This document shows positions 8,688 through 16,077 of a DNA stretch of 54,245 nt, in pieces (position 1 is the stretch's first letter; each line of letters opens with the position of its first letter). Location of the stretch: NCBI GenBank assembly GCA_022451065.1, contig JAKUOU010000022.1:1-54245 (forward strand). The letters are read 5' to 3'. Origin of the DNA: Pedosphaera sp. (GTDB lineage: Bacteria; Verrucomicrobiota; Verrucomicrobiia; Limisphaerales; UBA1096). The notes under the pieces were generated by a model. It worked only from the letters and a program-made list of their open reading frames with translations. It made no database searches and was not told the origin of the DNA. A program made the translations under genes and the position numbers.

Positions 8688-9839
8688 TCAAAAACACCCG
8701 AGCAGACGTTCCAGCTCGGCGGAGGTATTGTAAAAGTGAGGAGAAAGGCGGATGAGCCTCGAGCCGTCGCGCATTACCCGCAGCGAAACCTTAAAGCCCG
8801 CTTGGCCAAGCTGCTCCGCGAGCGCCTCCATGTTCTCGCCCGGTTTGCTGAAGGTGACGATGCCGCTTGTATTAGCCTCAGGCGCGTCGGCGTGCATTAC
8901 CTCATAGCCCTTGGCCAGGAGCCCCGGCACAAGTCGCCGCCGCTTAGCCAGAAGATCGTCGGCGATATTGTCCAGCCCAACTGCGTTGAGCATTTTCAGC
9001 GAGGCGTGGTGGCCGACGATACCCAGCAGGTTGGCGGTGCCGGCCTCATAACGGCGGCTGTCCGGCTTGTAGTCGAGCCTCTCCTGCGCGATGAAGTCCG
9101 GGCAACTCAGGTTGTGCCAGCCCTGCACCACCGGCTTGAGTCGTTCCTGCGCCTCGCGCTTCACGTAAAGGATGCCGGAGGCGCACGGGCCGAGCATCCA
9201 CTTGTGCGCGTCGGCAGCAAGGAAATCGACATGCTCCACCGGTGTGGGGAACACCCCCATCGTCTGGATGCCGTCGACACAAAATAAAACATCGCGTGAG
9301 CGTAGCTCGCGGCCGATCGCATCGATGTCGATCCGGTAGCCGGACACATAATGGCACGAGGCAAGGGCCGCCATGCGCGTGCGCGAGTCTATCAGCGCGA
9401 ACACATCCTCCGGTTCGATCCGCCCTGGTTTGCTTGGCTCAAGGAGCTTCAACTCGACGCCCTTATCGGCAAGTGCCATCCACGGGTAGACATTCGACGG
9501 GTAGTCGTTGCCATGCACGATGATGTTGTCGCCCGGCTGCCAGTCCAGGCCCCGCGCGATGAAGCTCAAGCCAAGCGAGGTTGGCCCGACCAGCGCGATC
9601 TCGTGCAACTCAGCGCCAAGCAGGCCGGCGGCGAGCTGCCGGGTGTCGCGCAGCAGGTTCGGCGGCATGAAATCCTCCTGATCGCCGCCGGTGCACGCCT
9701 CGGCGTAGTTTTTTATGGCATCACGGGCGCAGGCGGGCAACGGGCAGACAGCTGCGTGGGCAAGGTAAACGGTGTCACAGGCGACCGGGAACTCGCGCAA
9801 CCGCAACGCCTCGTCTGTTTGGATTTGCTCGATGGTCAT
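8688..9839 (-). CDS. Class V aminotransferase (cysteine desulfurase/selenocysteine lyase-like fold)
   Basis: 383 residues from the ATG at 9839; a TTG four codons upstream is possible. The PLP-binding lysine is K213 in 'LAADAHKWMLGP', and the Asp that contacts the PLP ring nitrogen is about D189 in 'FCVDGIQTMG', both typical of aminotransferase class V. The active-site Cys loop of NifS/IscS-type desulfurases is not obvious, so a generic PLP-dependent transaminase or lyase is the safe call. It sits 24 nt after the Cys-rich gene and probably shares the nrdR transcript. It contains one CTTGGCCAAG palindrome at 8801. Confidence 0.85.
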   Translation of the reverse strand: MTIEQIQTDEALRLREFPVACDTVYLAHAAVCPLPACARDAIKNYAEACTGGDQEDFMPPNLLRDTRQLAAGLLGAELHEIALVGPTSLGLSFIARGLDWQPGDNIIVHGNDYPSNVYPWMALADKGVELKLLEPSKPGRIEPEDVFALIDSRTRMAALASCHYVSGYRIDIDAIGRELRSRDVLFCVDGIQTMGVFPTPVEHVDFLAADAHKWMLGPCASGILYVKREAQERLKPVVQGWHNLSCPDFIAQERLDYKPDSRRYEAGTANLLGIVGHHASLKMLNAVGLDNIADDLLAKRRRLVPGLLAKGYEVMHADAPEANTSGIVTFSKPGENMEALAEQLGQAGFKVSLRVMRDGSRLIRLSPHFYNTSAELERLLGCF

Positions 9840-9863
9840 CTCGACCTGCAAAAACGGGATACC

Positions 9864-10418
9864 TTACTTGATGAGTAGCGAGCAGTCCCTGTGCGAATCC
9901 TGATCGAGGCAGGTGCGGAGGTAGGAGACGATTTGCCTGTGCATCCGGCGGCAACGACTGCACCAGCGATCCGCGCCGACGATCTGCTTTACGCAATCCC
10001 TGAGCCCGTTGCATTGTATGATGTTGGGCGAGCGGCGGAGGATGGAGCGCACCTCCTTGCGAAGTTGCTGAAAGAACGACAACTCACCGCAGGCGTTCGC
10101 CAAGGTGGCCAGTTTGCGCAGGTCGGTTTTCTCGATGTGAAGATGCACCCTCGGGTCCTCGTCGAACACCACGTCGAACCCGAACCCTTGAAGCACCTTG
10201 CTCAGTGCACAGGAGAATTCATCGACCGACACGCTGGAGTACTCGTGTTCCTCGCGGAAGTAATGAACAATCGCCTTGAGTGCCTCATGGATGGTTTGAG
10301 GCTCGATGAGGTTGATGGAATCACCCAGCAACTCCTCGGTGATGTTCTCCGCCGAGCAGGGCCACAACTCTCCGGATGGCATCCTAAAAACCAGGTAATT
10401 GGATCGTAGCTGTATCAT
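9864..10418 (-). CDS. Uncharacterised Cys-rich protein coupled to nrdR
   Basis: 184 residues if translation starts at the ATG at 10418, which overlaps the end of nrdR by 35 nt. A second ATG at 10382 lies just one base after the nrdR stop (TAGGATG), so the start is uncertain. The N-terminal half is alpha/beta with a helical stretch (TIHEALKAIVHYFREEHEYS) that looks vaguely like the second half of an ATP-cone. The C-terminal third has six Cys in pairs (CNGLRDC, WCSRC, then two single Cys) with His residues, suggesting zinc or Fe-S binding. I do not recognise the family. Its tight coupling to nrdR argues for a linked role, but that is inference. Confidence 0.7.
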   Translation of the reverse strand: MIQLRSNYLVFRMPSGELWPCSAENITEELLGDSINLIEPQTIHEALKAIVHYFREEHEYSSVSVDEFSCALSKVLQGFGFDVVFDEDPRVHLHIEKTDLRKLATLANACGELSFFQQLRKEVRSILRRSPNIIQCNGLRDCVKQIVGADRWCSRCRRMHRQIVSYLRTCLDQDSHRDCSLLIK

Positions 10419-10869
10419 CCCGGGTTCCGAATTTCTGGACCGCCTCCAGAAACTCGGCTGCGTCATCGAAACGCCAATACACGCTGGCGAACCGGACATA
10501 GGCGACGCCGTCCAGTTTCTTGAGCTTCGTCATCACTTTGCCGCCGATCGCCTTCGAGGGCACTTCGCCGTCAAATTCATCATACAGTTCGTTCACGACT
10601 TCACGAATCATCTGGTCGATGGAGTCGGCGCTGATCGGGCGTTTTTGGCTGGCGACTTTGATGCCAGACTCCAGCTTTTCGCGCGAAAATCGTTCGCGAG
10701 CGCCACCGTCCTTGATCACCATCAGGTTGCCGCGTTCGATCTCCTCGTAGGTGGTGTAGCGCTGGCTGCACTTGAGACATTGGCGGCGGCGGCGAATAGC
10801 CAGTCCATCCTTGGACGAGCGGGAATCGACCACCTTGTCTTCAACACAACCGCACTTCGGGCAACGCAT
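10384..10869 (-). CDS. nrdR: Transcriptional repressor NrdR
   Basis: 161 residues from the ATG at 10869 (MRCPKCGC). The zinc ribbon is complete (C3, C6, C31, C34), followed by the Arg-rich 'IRRRRQCLKC' typical of NrdR and an ATP-cone domain from about residue 48 ('LMVIKDGGARERFSREKLESG' onwards). NrdR represses ribonucleotide reductase genes by sensing the dATP/ATP state. No nrd structural gene is in the window. The upstream region carries a 14/16 match to the NrdR box, pointing to autoregulation. A longer frame to 11007 is not supported because the zinc ribbon normally starts the protein. Confidence 0.96.
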   Translation of the reverse strand: MRCPKCGCVEDKVVDSRSSKDGLAIRRRRQCLKCSQRYTTYEEIERGNLMVIKDGGARERFSREKLESGIKVASQKRPISADSIDQMIREVVNELYDEFDGEVPSKAIGGKVMTKLKKLDGVAYVRFASVYWRFDDAAEFLEAVQKFGTRDDTATIQLPGF

Positions 10870-10882
10870 AATCCCTATGCCA

Positions 10883-10929
10883 ACACAATTGAGTGTAGCT
10901 ACCGAAGGAAAGTACACAACATGTAGTGT
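10883..10929 (-). promoter_or_regulatory. NrdR-box pair upstream of nrdR
   Basis: ACACAACATGTAGTGT at 10914-10929 matches the published NrdR-box consensus ACACWATATATWGTGT at 14 of 16 positions. A poorer inverted-repeat copy, ACACAATTGAGTGT, lies at 10883-10896. The centres are about 31-32 bp apart (three helical turns), the usual spacing of NrdR-box pairs. The pair starts 14 nt from the nrdR ATG and lies in the divergent region shared with the ThuA-rhodanese gene. Autorepression is inferred. Confidence 0.7.
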
Positions 10930-11052
10930 GTCAATAGCGCTGAATGAGTTTTTTTGCAACTTGAGATTCGCGTCTGGCAAATGCTGACTGGACAGCTTAG
11001 TCGTCATCGGGAATCTTGATCGCCCCTTTTTTGGGGATTCACAACTTGCCTT

Positions 11053-12141
11053 ATGAATTCATTGACTCGTTTTGTCGTACTCGCCGCTGGGCTCTCGTTG
11101 GGCTGTGCCAATCTGCATGCTGCGGAAGTCAAGCCACACATCGTTCTACTCAGTGGTGAGTCGTTGTATGGCTCGGCGACCACGTTACCTAGCTTTGCCA
11201 AAAGGCTTGGGCAGGAGCACGGCTATCGCTGCACCGTGATTGTTCGCAAGGAGGAACACCGCTTTCCGAGCCTCGACTCGCTTGTCCAAGCGGATCTCGT
11301 AATTGTTTTCGCACGCCGCATGGAGCTCCCGGGTGAACAGCTTGATCAAGTGAAGCAATATATCGAGTCGGGCAAGCCGGTCATCGGCCTGCGTACTGCC
11401 AGTCATGCGATTCAAAACTGGCTTGAGTTCGACAAGCTTGTCCTCGGCGGTAACTATCAGGGTCACCACAAGAATAATTTGTCCGGCAACGCCTCCATTG
11501 TGCCGGCGGCCAAGGGGCATGCGATACTCGACGGGGTCGCAGCTGAATTTAAAATGGGTGGGTCACTCTATAAAAACACCACCCTGGTCAGGGCGGCCAA
11601 GCCGCTGCTGAGCGGCGCGGTCGAGGGCCACCCTGCTGAGCCGGTCGCGTGGACGCACAGCTACAAGGGCAACCGTACGTTTTACACCTCGCTTGGCCAC
11701 GCCGATGATTTCGCCAACCCGAATTTTCACAAGCTCGTCACCAACGCCATCGCCTGGTGCCTCAGCGCTGATGCCAAGCCTGGCGCCATTGCCATCGCGG
11801 CCAAGTACGGCGTCGAACCGGGGGAGCCACTCCGTGTCGGTGTTGCGCTGTTCGAGAAAATGTGGCGCGACAACAAGTTGACGTTGCTTGACGTCCGCAC
11901 CACGTCGGAGTACAGGGCCGGCCACCTGCCCGAGACGAAGTGGATCGACTGGTTCTCAACCACTTTCGCTGACGAGGCGGCCAAGCTCGACAAGGACAAG
12001 TTCTACCTCGTCTATTGCGCCGGGGGCGTCCGTAGCGCGCGCGCCTGTAAAAAGATGAGCGGGATGGGCTTCAAGTATCTGGTCGATCTCGCTCCCGGTT
12101 TCAAGGGATGGAAAGCCGCCGGCAAGGCGATCGAGAAATAA
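11053..12141 (+). CDS. Secreted ThuA-like/rhodanese fusion protein
   Basis: 362 residues. An N-terminal export signal (cleavage after about residue 24, or possible lipidation at C18) is followed by a ThuA-like class-I-glutamine-amidotransferase fold at about 28-240. Recognisable stretches are 'VIGLRTASHAI' and 'WTHSYKGNRTFYTSLGHADD', the pattern of the abundant ThuA-domain proteins in PVC bacteria. A rhodanese domain at about 262-360 carries the active-site loop CAGGVRS (C322) after 'LLDVRTTSEYRAGHLP'. ThuA-family proteins are linked to sugar metabolism; rhodaneses handle sulfane sulfur. How the two halves cooperate is unknown. pdxH follows 6 nt downstream. Confidence 0.88.
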   Translation: MNSLTRFVVLAAGLSLGCANLHAAEVKPHIVLLSGESLYGSATTLPSFAKRLGQEHGYRCTVIVRKEEHRFPSLDSLVQADLVIVFARRMELPGEQLDQVKQYIESGKPVIGLRTASHAIQNWLEFDKLVLGGNYQGHHKNNLSGNASIVPAAKGHAILDGVAAEFKMGGSLYKNTTLVRAAKPLLSGAVEGHPAEPVAWTHSYKGNRTFYTSLGHADDFANPNFHKLVTNAIAWCLSADAKPGAIAIAAKYGVEPGEPLRVGVALFEKMWRDNKLTLLDVRTTSEYRAGHLPETKWIDWFSTTFADEAAKLDKDKFYLVYCAGGVRSARACKKMSGMGFKYLVDLAPGFKGWKAAGKAIEK

Positions 12142-12147
12142 GGCGCC

Positions 12148-12780
12148 GTGTCAAACCACGAAGAATCTAATCCGCTAGGTTTGAGTGCTATTTTCGGCGA
12201 CCAGGCAGAGCCGTTGCCACTGTTTAACTTGTGGTATGAAGAGGCAGGGAGATCTGAGCCGAACGATCCCTCAGCGTTTGCCCTGGCAACGGCTGACGCC
12301 AACGGCAAGCCAAATGTGCGGATGCTGCTGCTCAAGGGTGCTAGCGAAGGTGGCTTCGCGTTTTACACCAATATGAACAGTCGCAAGGCCGAGGAGCTAA
12401 GGGAGAATCCGCACGCCTCGATGTGTTTTCACTGGAAACATCTGCGGCGACAAATCCGCATCAGTGGCTCCGTCACGCCGGTCAGCGACGCAGAAGCGGA
12501 TGCCTACTTTGCCAGTCGCGATCACGACAGCCGGGTTGGCGCTTGGGCGTCGCTGCAATCGTCGTCGATGGCTTGCCGCGCCGAGTTGCAGCAACGCCTG
12601 GCCGAGTTGCAGGCCAAGTACCCCGAAGGCAGCGAAGTGCCCCGTCCGCCGCATTGGTCCGGCTGGTGGCTCAACCCGGGCCAAATTGAGTTCTGGCTCC
12701 ACGGTGACCATCGCCTGCACGAGCGGTTGCTTTACAAAAAGACCGGCGATGACTGGGAAAGGTCGATCCTCTATCCCTGA
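12148..12780 (+). CDS. pdxH: Pyridoxamine/pyridoxine 5'-phosphate oxidase
   Basis: 210 residues, normal for PdxH, which uses FMN and oxygen to make pyridoxal phosphate. Family blocks seen are 'DPSAFALATADANGKPNVRMLLLKG', 'NSRKAEELRENP' and the C-terminal 'RPPHWSGWWLNPGQIEFW' followed by 'RLHERLLY'. It starts at a GTG 6 nt after the ThuA-rhodanese stop, with AAGG upstream. ribD and ribE directly downstream would supply the flavin precursor this enzyme depends on. Two PLP-dependent aminotransferases are also encoded nearby. Confidence 0.94.
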   Translation: MSNHEESNPLGLSAIFGDQAEPLPLFNLWYEEAGRSEPNDPSAFALATADANGKPNVRMLLLKGASEGGFAFYTNMNSRKAEELRENPHASMCFHWKHLRRQIRISGSVTPVSDAEADAYFASRDHDSRVGAWASLQSSSMACRAELQQRLAELQAKYPEGSEVPRPPHWSGWWLNPGQIEFWLHGDHRLHERLLYKKTGDDWERSILYP

Positions 12781-12816
12781 GCCACCCACAACTGATCCGT
12801 TTGCGATCGCTCCAAA

Positions 12817-13944
12817 ATGCCAAGTGACGAACAATTGATGCGGGGGGCGCTGCGCTTGGCGAAGAGGGCCAAGGGCGAGACGTCGCCCAACCCGCTCGTT
12901 GGCGCGATCATGGCCAGGGGTGGGAAAATCATCGGTCGTGGTTGGCATCACCGGGCCGGTTTGCCGCACGCCGAGGTGGAGGCGATTGCCGATGCCAAAC
13001 ACAAAGGTAACCCTACGAAAGGCGCCACACTTTACGTCACACTTGAACCCTGCTCGACTAGCGGTCGCATGCCGCCTTGCACTCGTGCCATCATCGGGGC
13101 CGGAATCTCGCGGGTGGTCGTTGCGGCGACAGATCCCAATCCTGAACACGCCGGCCGCGCCTTCCGTTTGCTAAAGCGACAGGGCATCACCGTCGAGCAT
13201 GGTGTGCTTGCCGGGCAGGCGACCGAAATCAATGTTGCGTTCAACCACTGGATCATGACCGGGCTGCCGTTCGTCACCATAAAGGCGGCGATGACGCTAG
13301 ACGGCAAAATCGCCACCGCCGGCGGCGAGTCGAAATGGATCACCGGCCCGGAGGCGCGCCGCGAGGGGATGAAACTTCGCCACGAGGCCGACGCTATTCT
13401 CGTCGGTGTGAACACGATCATCGCCGACGACCCGGGCTTGACGCTGCGCGATGTCCGCCGTCCCAAGGCTGCATGGAGGGGACCAGCCCTACGGCGGATC
13501 ATTCTCGATCCTCGAGCACGCACGCCGCTTGTCTCGCAGGTGCTGAACGATGAGTTTGCTGAGCAGACCACAGTTGTCGTTTCGCCCGGCGCACCGGCTG
13601 GACGCTTGGCCAAGCTGAAGCAGTGTTGCCGCGTAATCAAATGCCCCATGGCCAAGCAGGGGTTCAACCTAAAGTCGTTGCTCGGCAAACTCGGTCGACA
13701 AGATTGCACGCATCTACTCGTCGAGGGTGGTGGCGAAACCAACGCAGCATTCATTGAAGCCGGCTTGGCCAGGCGCATGGCGTTTTTTTACGCGCCGAAA
13801 ATTCTGGGCGGACGCGAGGCTCGGACGGCGGTTGCGGGCAGAGGGTTGCCGTTGGCCGGGGGGCTGCGGCTCGAAAAAATCCGCTGGCGAAATCTCGGTC
13901 CCGACCTGATGCTCACCGCCCGTGTTGCTGACGTGCAGCCCTGA
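12817..13944 (+). CDS. ribD: Bifunctional diaminohydroxyphosphoribosylaminopyrimidine deaminase / 5-amino-6-(5-phosphoribosylamino)uracil reductase
   Basis: 375 residues with the standard two-domain layout. The N-terminal zinc-dependent deaminase has H51-A-E53 and the PCxxxxxxPPC ligands C79 and C88. The C-terminal reductase starts near 'PFVTIKAAMTLDGKIAT' (about 151) and carries 'GVNTIIADDPGLTLR' and 'LLVEGGGETNAAFI'. These are steps two and three of riboflavin synthesis. ribE starts one base after its stop. The 36-nt spacer to pdxH leaves no room for an FMN riboswitch. A CTTGGCCAAG copy at 13605 falls in the reductase domain. Confidence 0.96.
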   Translation: MPSDEQLMRGALRLAKRAKGETSPNPLVGAIMARGGKIIGRGWHHRAGLPHAEVEAIADAKHKGNPTKGATLYVTLEPCSTSGRMPPCTRAIIGAGISRVVVAATDPNPEHAGRAFRLLKRQGITVEHGVLAGQATEINVAFNHWIMTGLPFVTIKAAMTLDGKIATAGGESKWITGPEARREGMKLRHEADAILVGVNTIIADDPGLTLRDVRRPKAAWRGPALRRIILDPRARTPLVSQVLNDEFAEQTTVVVSPGAPAGRLAKLKQCCRVIKCPMAKQGFNLKSLLGKLGRQDCTHLLVEGGGETNAAFIEAGLARRMAFFYAPKILGGREARTAVAGRGLPLAGGLRLEKIRWRNLGPDLMLTARVADVQP

Positions 13945-13945
13945 A

Positions 13946-14545
13946 ATGTTCACCGGACTCATCGAGGAAACAGGCAGAATCGAAGCCATCGAACACGGCG
14001 CTGATGCCGTGAAGCTGGCAGTTTCGGCGGCTGTTTGCCTTGGCGGCACGAACACCGGCGACAGCATCGCGGTGAACGGCTGTTGCCTGACGGCGACGAA
14101 GGTGACGAAGCGTGGCAAATCGCGTGGCATCCAATTTGACCTGCTGCGAGAGACGTGGGATGTGACCAACCTCAACTCGCTACGTCCCGGCTCGGCGGTC
14201 AACCTTGAGCGCGCGCTGGCGCTTGGCCAACGGATGGGCGGCCACTTCGTCACCGGCCATGTCGATGCGGTCGGCAAAGTTCGCAAGTGGAAGAAACAAG
14301 GCAACGATTGGCTGCTCGATGTCGATGCACCGGCGTCGCTAATGAGCGGCTTTGTGGCGAAAGGCTCGGTGGCGATCGACGGTATCAGCCTAACGTTAGC
14401 CAAGCTGCGAAAGCGCGGTTTCGCTGTGTGGATTATTCCACATACGAGACAGGTGACCAACCTGCGCACGCGCAAAGTCGGCGACACGGTCAACCTCGAA
14501 ACCGATCTCCTTGGCAAATACGCACAGCGGCAGTTTGAGCGGTAG
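13946..14545 (+). CDS. ribE: Riboflavin synthase, alpha chain
   Basis: 199 residues starting MFTGLIEETG, the invariant family N-terminus. The protein is an internal duplication of a lumazine-binding barrel: half 1 has 'GDSIAVNGCCLTATKV', half 2 has 'GSVAIDGISLTLAK'. It dismutates two molecules of dimethylribityllumazine to riboflavin. The start overlaps nothing but lies one base after the ribD stop, so the two are translationally coupled. The gene converges on the sigma-54 activator with only 12 nt between stops. Confidence 0.95.
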   Translation: MFTGLIEETGRIEAIEHGADAVKLAVSAAVCLGGTNTGDSIAVNGCCLTATKVTKRGKSRGIQFDLLRETWDVTNLNSLRPGSAVNLERALALGQRMGGHFVTGHVDAVGKVRKWKKQGNDWLLDVDAPASLMSGFVAKGSVAIDGISLTLAKLRKRGFAVWIIPHTRQVTNLRTRKVGDTVNLETDLLGKYAQRQFER

Positions 14546-14557
14546 CTGTTCCGCAGT

Positions 14558-16003
14558 TTATTTGGAGCCGTTTTTTTGACGGTAGCGGATGTAGTCGCGC
14601 GAGACGCCGAGGAGGCGGGCGGCGGCGGAGACGTTGCCCTCGGCTTGATCGATGGCGCGCTGGATGAGTTCGTCGATGGTTGTATCGAGCGAGAAACCTT
14701 CCCCGGGGAAATCGAAATTAGGATTGAGTGCGCCACTTGCTGCCGTCTTGTTTGCCACCGTTCCCGACGGCCTAGGGAGCGCGGCAAAGTCCCACTCGTC
14801 GCCTTCCTCAAATACGATCGTTCGCTCGAGTTCGTGGCTGAGTTCGCGGACGTTGCCCGGCCAGGCGTGCTCCAGCAGCCGCGCCTTGCCTAGGGCGCTG
14901 ATCGGTTTGGCGGCGACCCGATGGCGGTGGCACAACTGATCGAGCAGGTGCTTGGCGAGTAGCAGAATGTCCTCCCCTCGCTCGCGAAGCGGCGGGATGA
15001 GCAGCCGGAATAAACCCAGGCGGTGATGCAGGTCATCACGGAATTGGCCGTCGGCGACCGCCTGAGCAAGATCACGGTTGCTCGCGGCGATGATGCGGAT
15101 GTCGACATCGATTTCCTTATTACCACCGAGACGTCGGATGCGTTTGTCTTCGATCGCCTTGAGCACCTTGGCCTGCAGGCCAAGCGAGAGGCTTGCCATT
15201 TCGTCGAGAAACAGCGTGCCGCCCTTGGCGGCTTCGAAGAGACCCATGCGCGCCGTCTTGGCATCAGTGAACGCGCCGCGCTCGTGCCCGAACAGTTCCG
15301 ACTCGGCTAGGCTTTCTGGCAGCGCGGGGCAATTGACCTCGACGAGCGGGCCGGTGGCGAGCGGACCGTGGTGATGCAGCCAGCGGGCGATGCTGGTTTT
15401 GCCAGTGCCGGTTTCGCCCTCGAGCAACACCGGTGATAGATCGCGTCCAAGCCGCTCGTCCGCTACGATGATCTTGTCAAGCTGCCGGCGGAACGAGTCT
15501 AGCGCGTCGCCGAAAAACAGGCGCTCGCCGGTGGTGTCGGGGTTGTGGCGCTCGTGCTCGGCCAGACGGGCGGTTTGGCGGCTGGCCCGGGCACGGTGCA
15601 GCACGAGCGGCAGCACGGCGGGGTCGATCGGTTTGAGGAGGTAATCCTGCGCGCCATTTTTGATCGCCTCGACCGCACCCTGTACGCCGCCCTCGGCAGT
15701 ACAGACGACGACGGCGGTGCTGGGTGAAAAGACGTCCTCGCTCAAAAGGTCGGTGCCGAGGCCGTCCGGCAGGTTGACGTCGAGCAGCGCGAAGTCAAAT
15801 GGCAGCGACTGGATCATGCGGCGTGCCTCGTCGAGCGTGCCCACGGCGGTAACGTCGGCGTCGTGTTGCTCGAGCGCGGCCGCCACCTGCTTGCGTAGGA
15901 GCGGCTCATCCTCGACCAGTAGTACACTGGCACCCTGTAGGGCGGAATCGGTCACGCGCCCAATGTCAGGGAGGCTTGCCCTCGCCGCCACCAAAAAATG
16001 CAC
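14558..16003 (-). CDS. NtrC-family sigma-54-dependent response regulator
   Basis: 481 residues from a GTG at 16003; a second GTG at 15955, 16 codons in, would fit the receiver start equally well, and neither has a clear ribosome-binding site. The order is the classic one: receiver domain (acidic pair E31/D32, phospho-acceptor D75 in 'LLDVNLPDG', K124), AAA+ domain (Walker A GETGTGKT 196-203, Walker B 'GGTLFLDE' about 260), and a Fis-type helix-turn-helix at the end ('NVSAAARLLGVSRDYIRYR'). The sigma-54 contact loop reads GAFTDA (243-248) instead of the canonical GAFTGA. No sensor kinase is adjacent. It is divergent from the TAXI gene, 74 nt away, and could regulate it. Confidence 0.93.
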   Translation of the reverse strand: MHFLVAARASLPDIGRVTDSALQGASVLLVEDEPLLRKQVAAALEQHDADVTAVGTLDEARRMIQSLPFDFALLDVNLPDGLGTDLLSEDVFSPSTAVVVCTAEGGVQGAVEAIKNGAQDYLLKPIDPAVLPLVLHRARASRQTARLAEHERHNPDTTGERLFFGDALDSFRRQLDKIIVADERLGRDLSPVLLEGETGTGKTSIARWLHHHGPLATGPLVEVNCPALPESLAESELFGHERGAFTDAKTARMGLFEAAKGGTLFLDEMASLSLGLQAKVLKAIEDKRIRRLGGNKEIDVDIRIIAASNRDLAQAVADGQFRDDLHHRLGLFRLLIPPLRERGEDILLLAKHLLDQLCHRHRVAAKPISALGKARLLEHAWPGNVRELSHELERTIVFEEGDEWDFAALPRPSGTVANKTAASGALNPNFDFPGEGFSLDTTIDELIQRAIDQAEGNVSAAARLLGVSRDYIRYRQKNGSK

Positions 16004-16077
16004 CTGCCTAGTCGGGTACTGCCCACTTGCCTGCTACTGGGCCAAGCGATACTATTTTGCCAGAATTTTTTCACGGC

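Noticed and set aside
12781-12816. Possible FMN riboswitch before ribD
   Set aside because: The gap to pdxH is only 36 nt.
12397-13778. Two long minus-strand frames opposite pdxH and ribD
   Set aside because: Both genes are certain on the plus strand with intact catalytic residues; the minus frames have no family signature.
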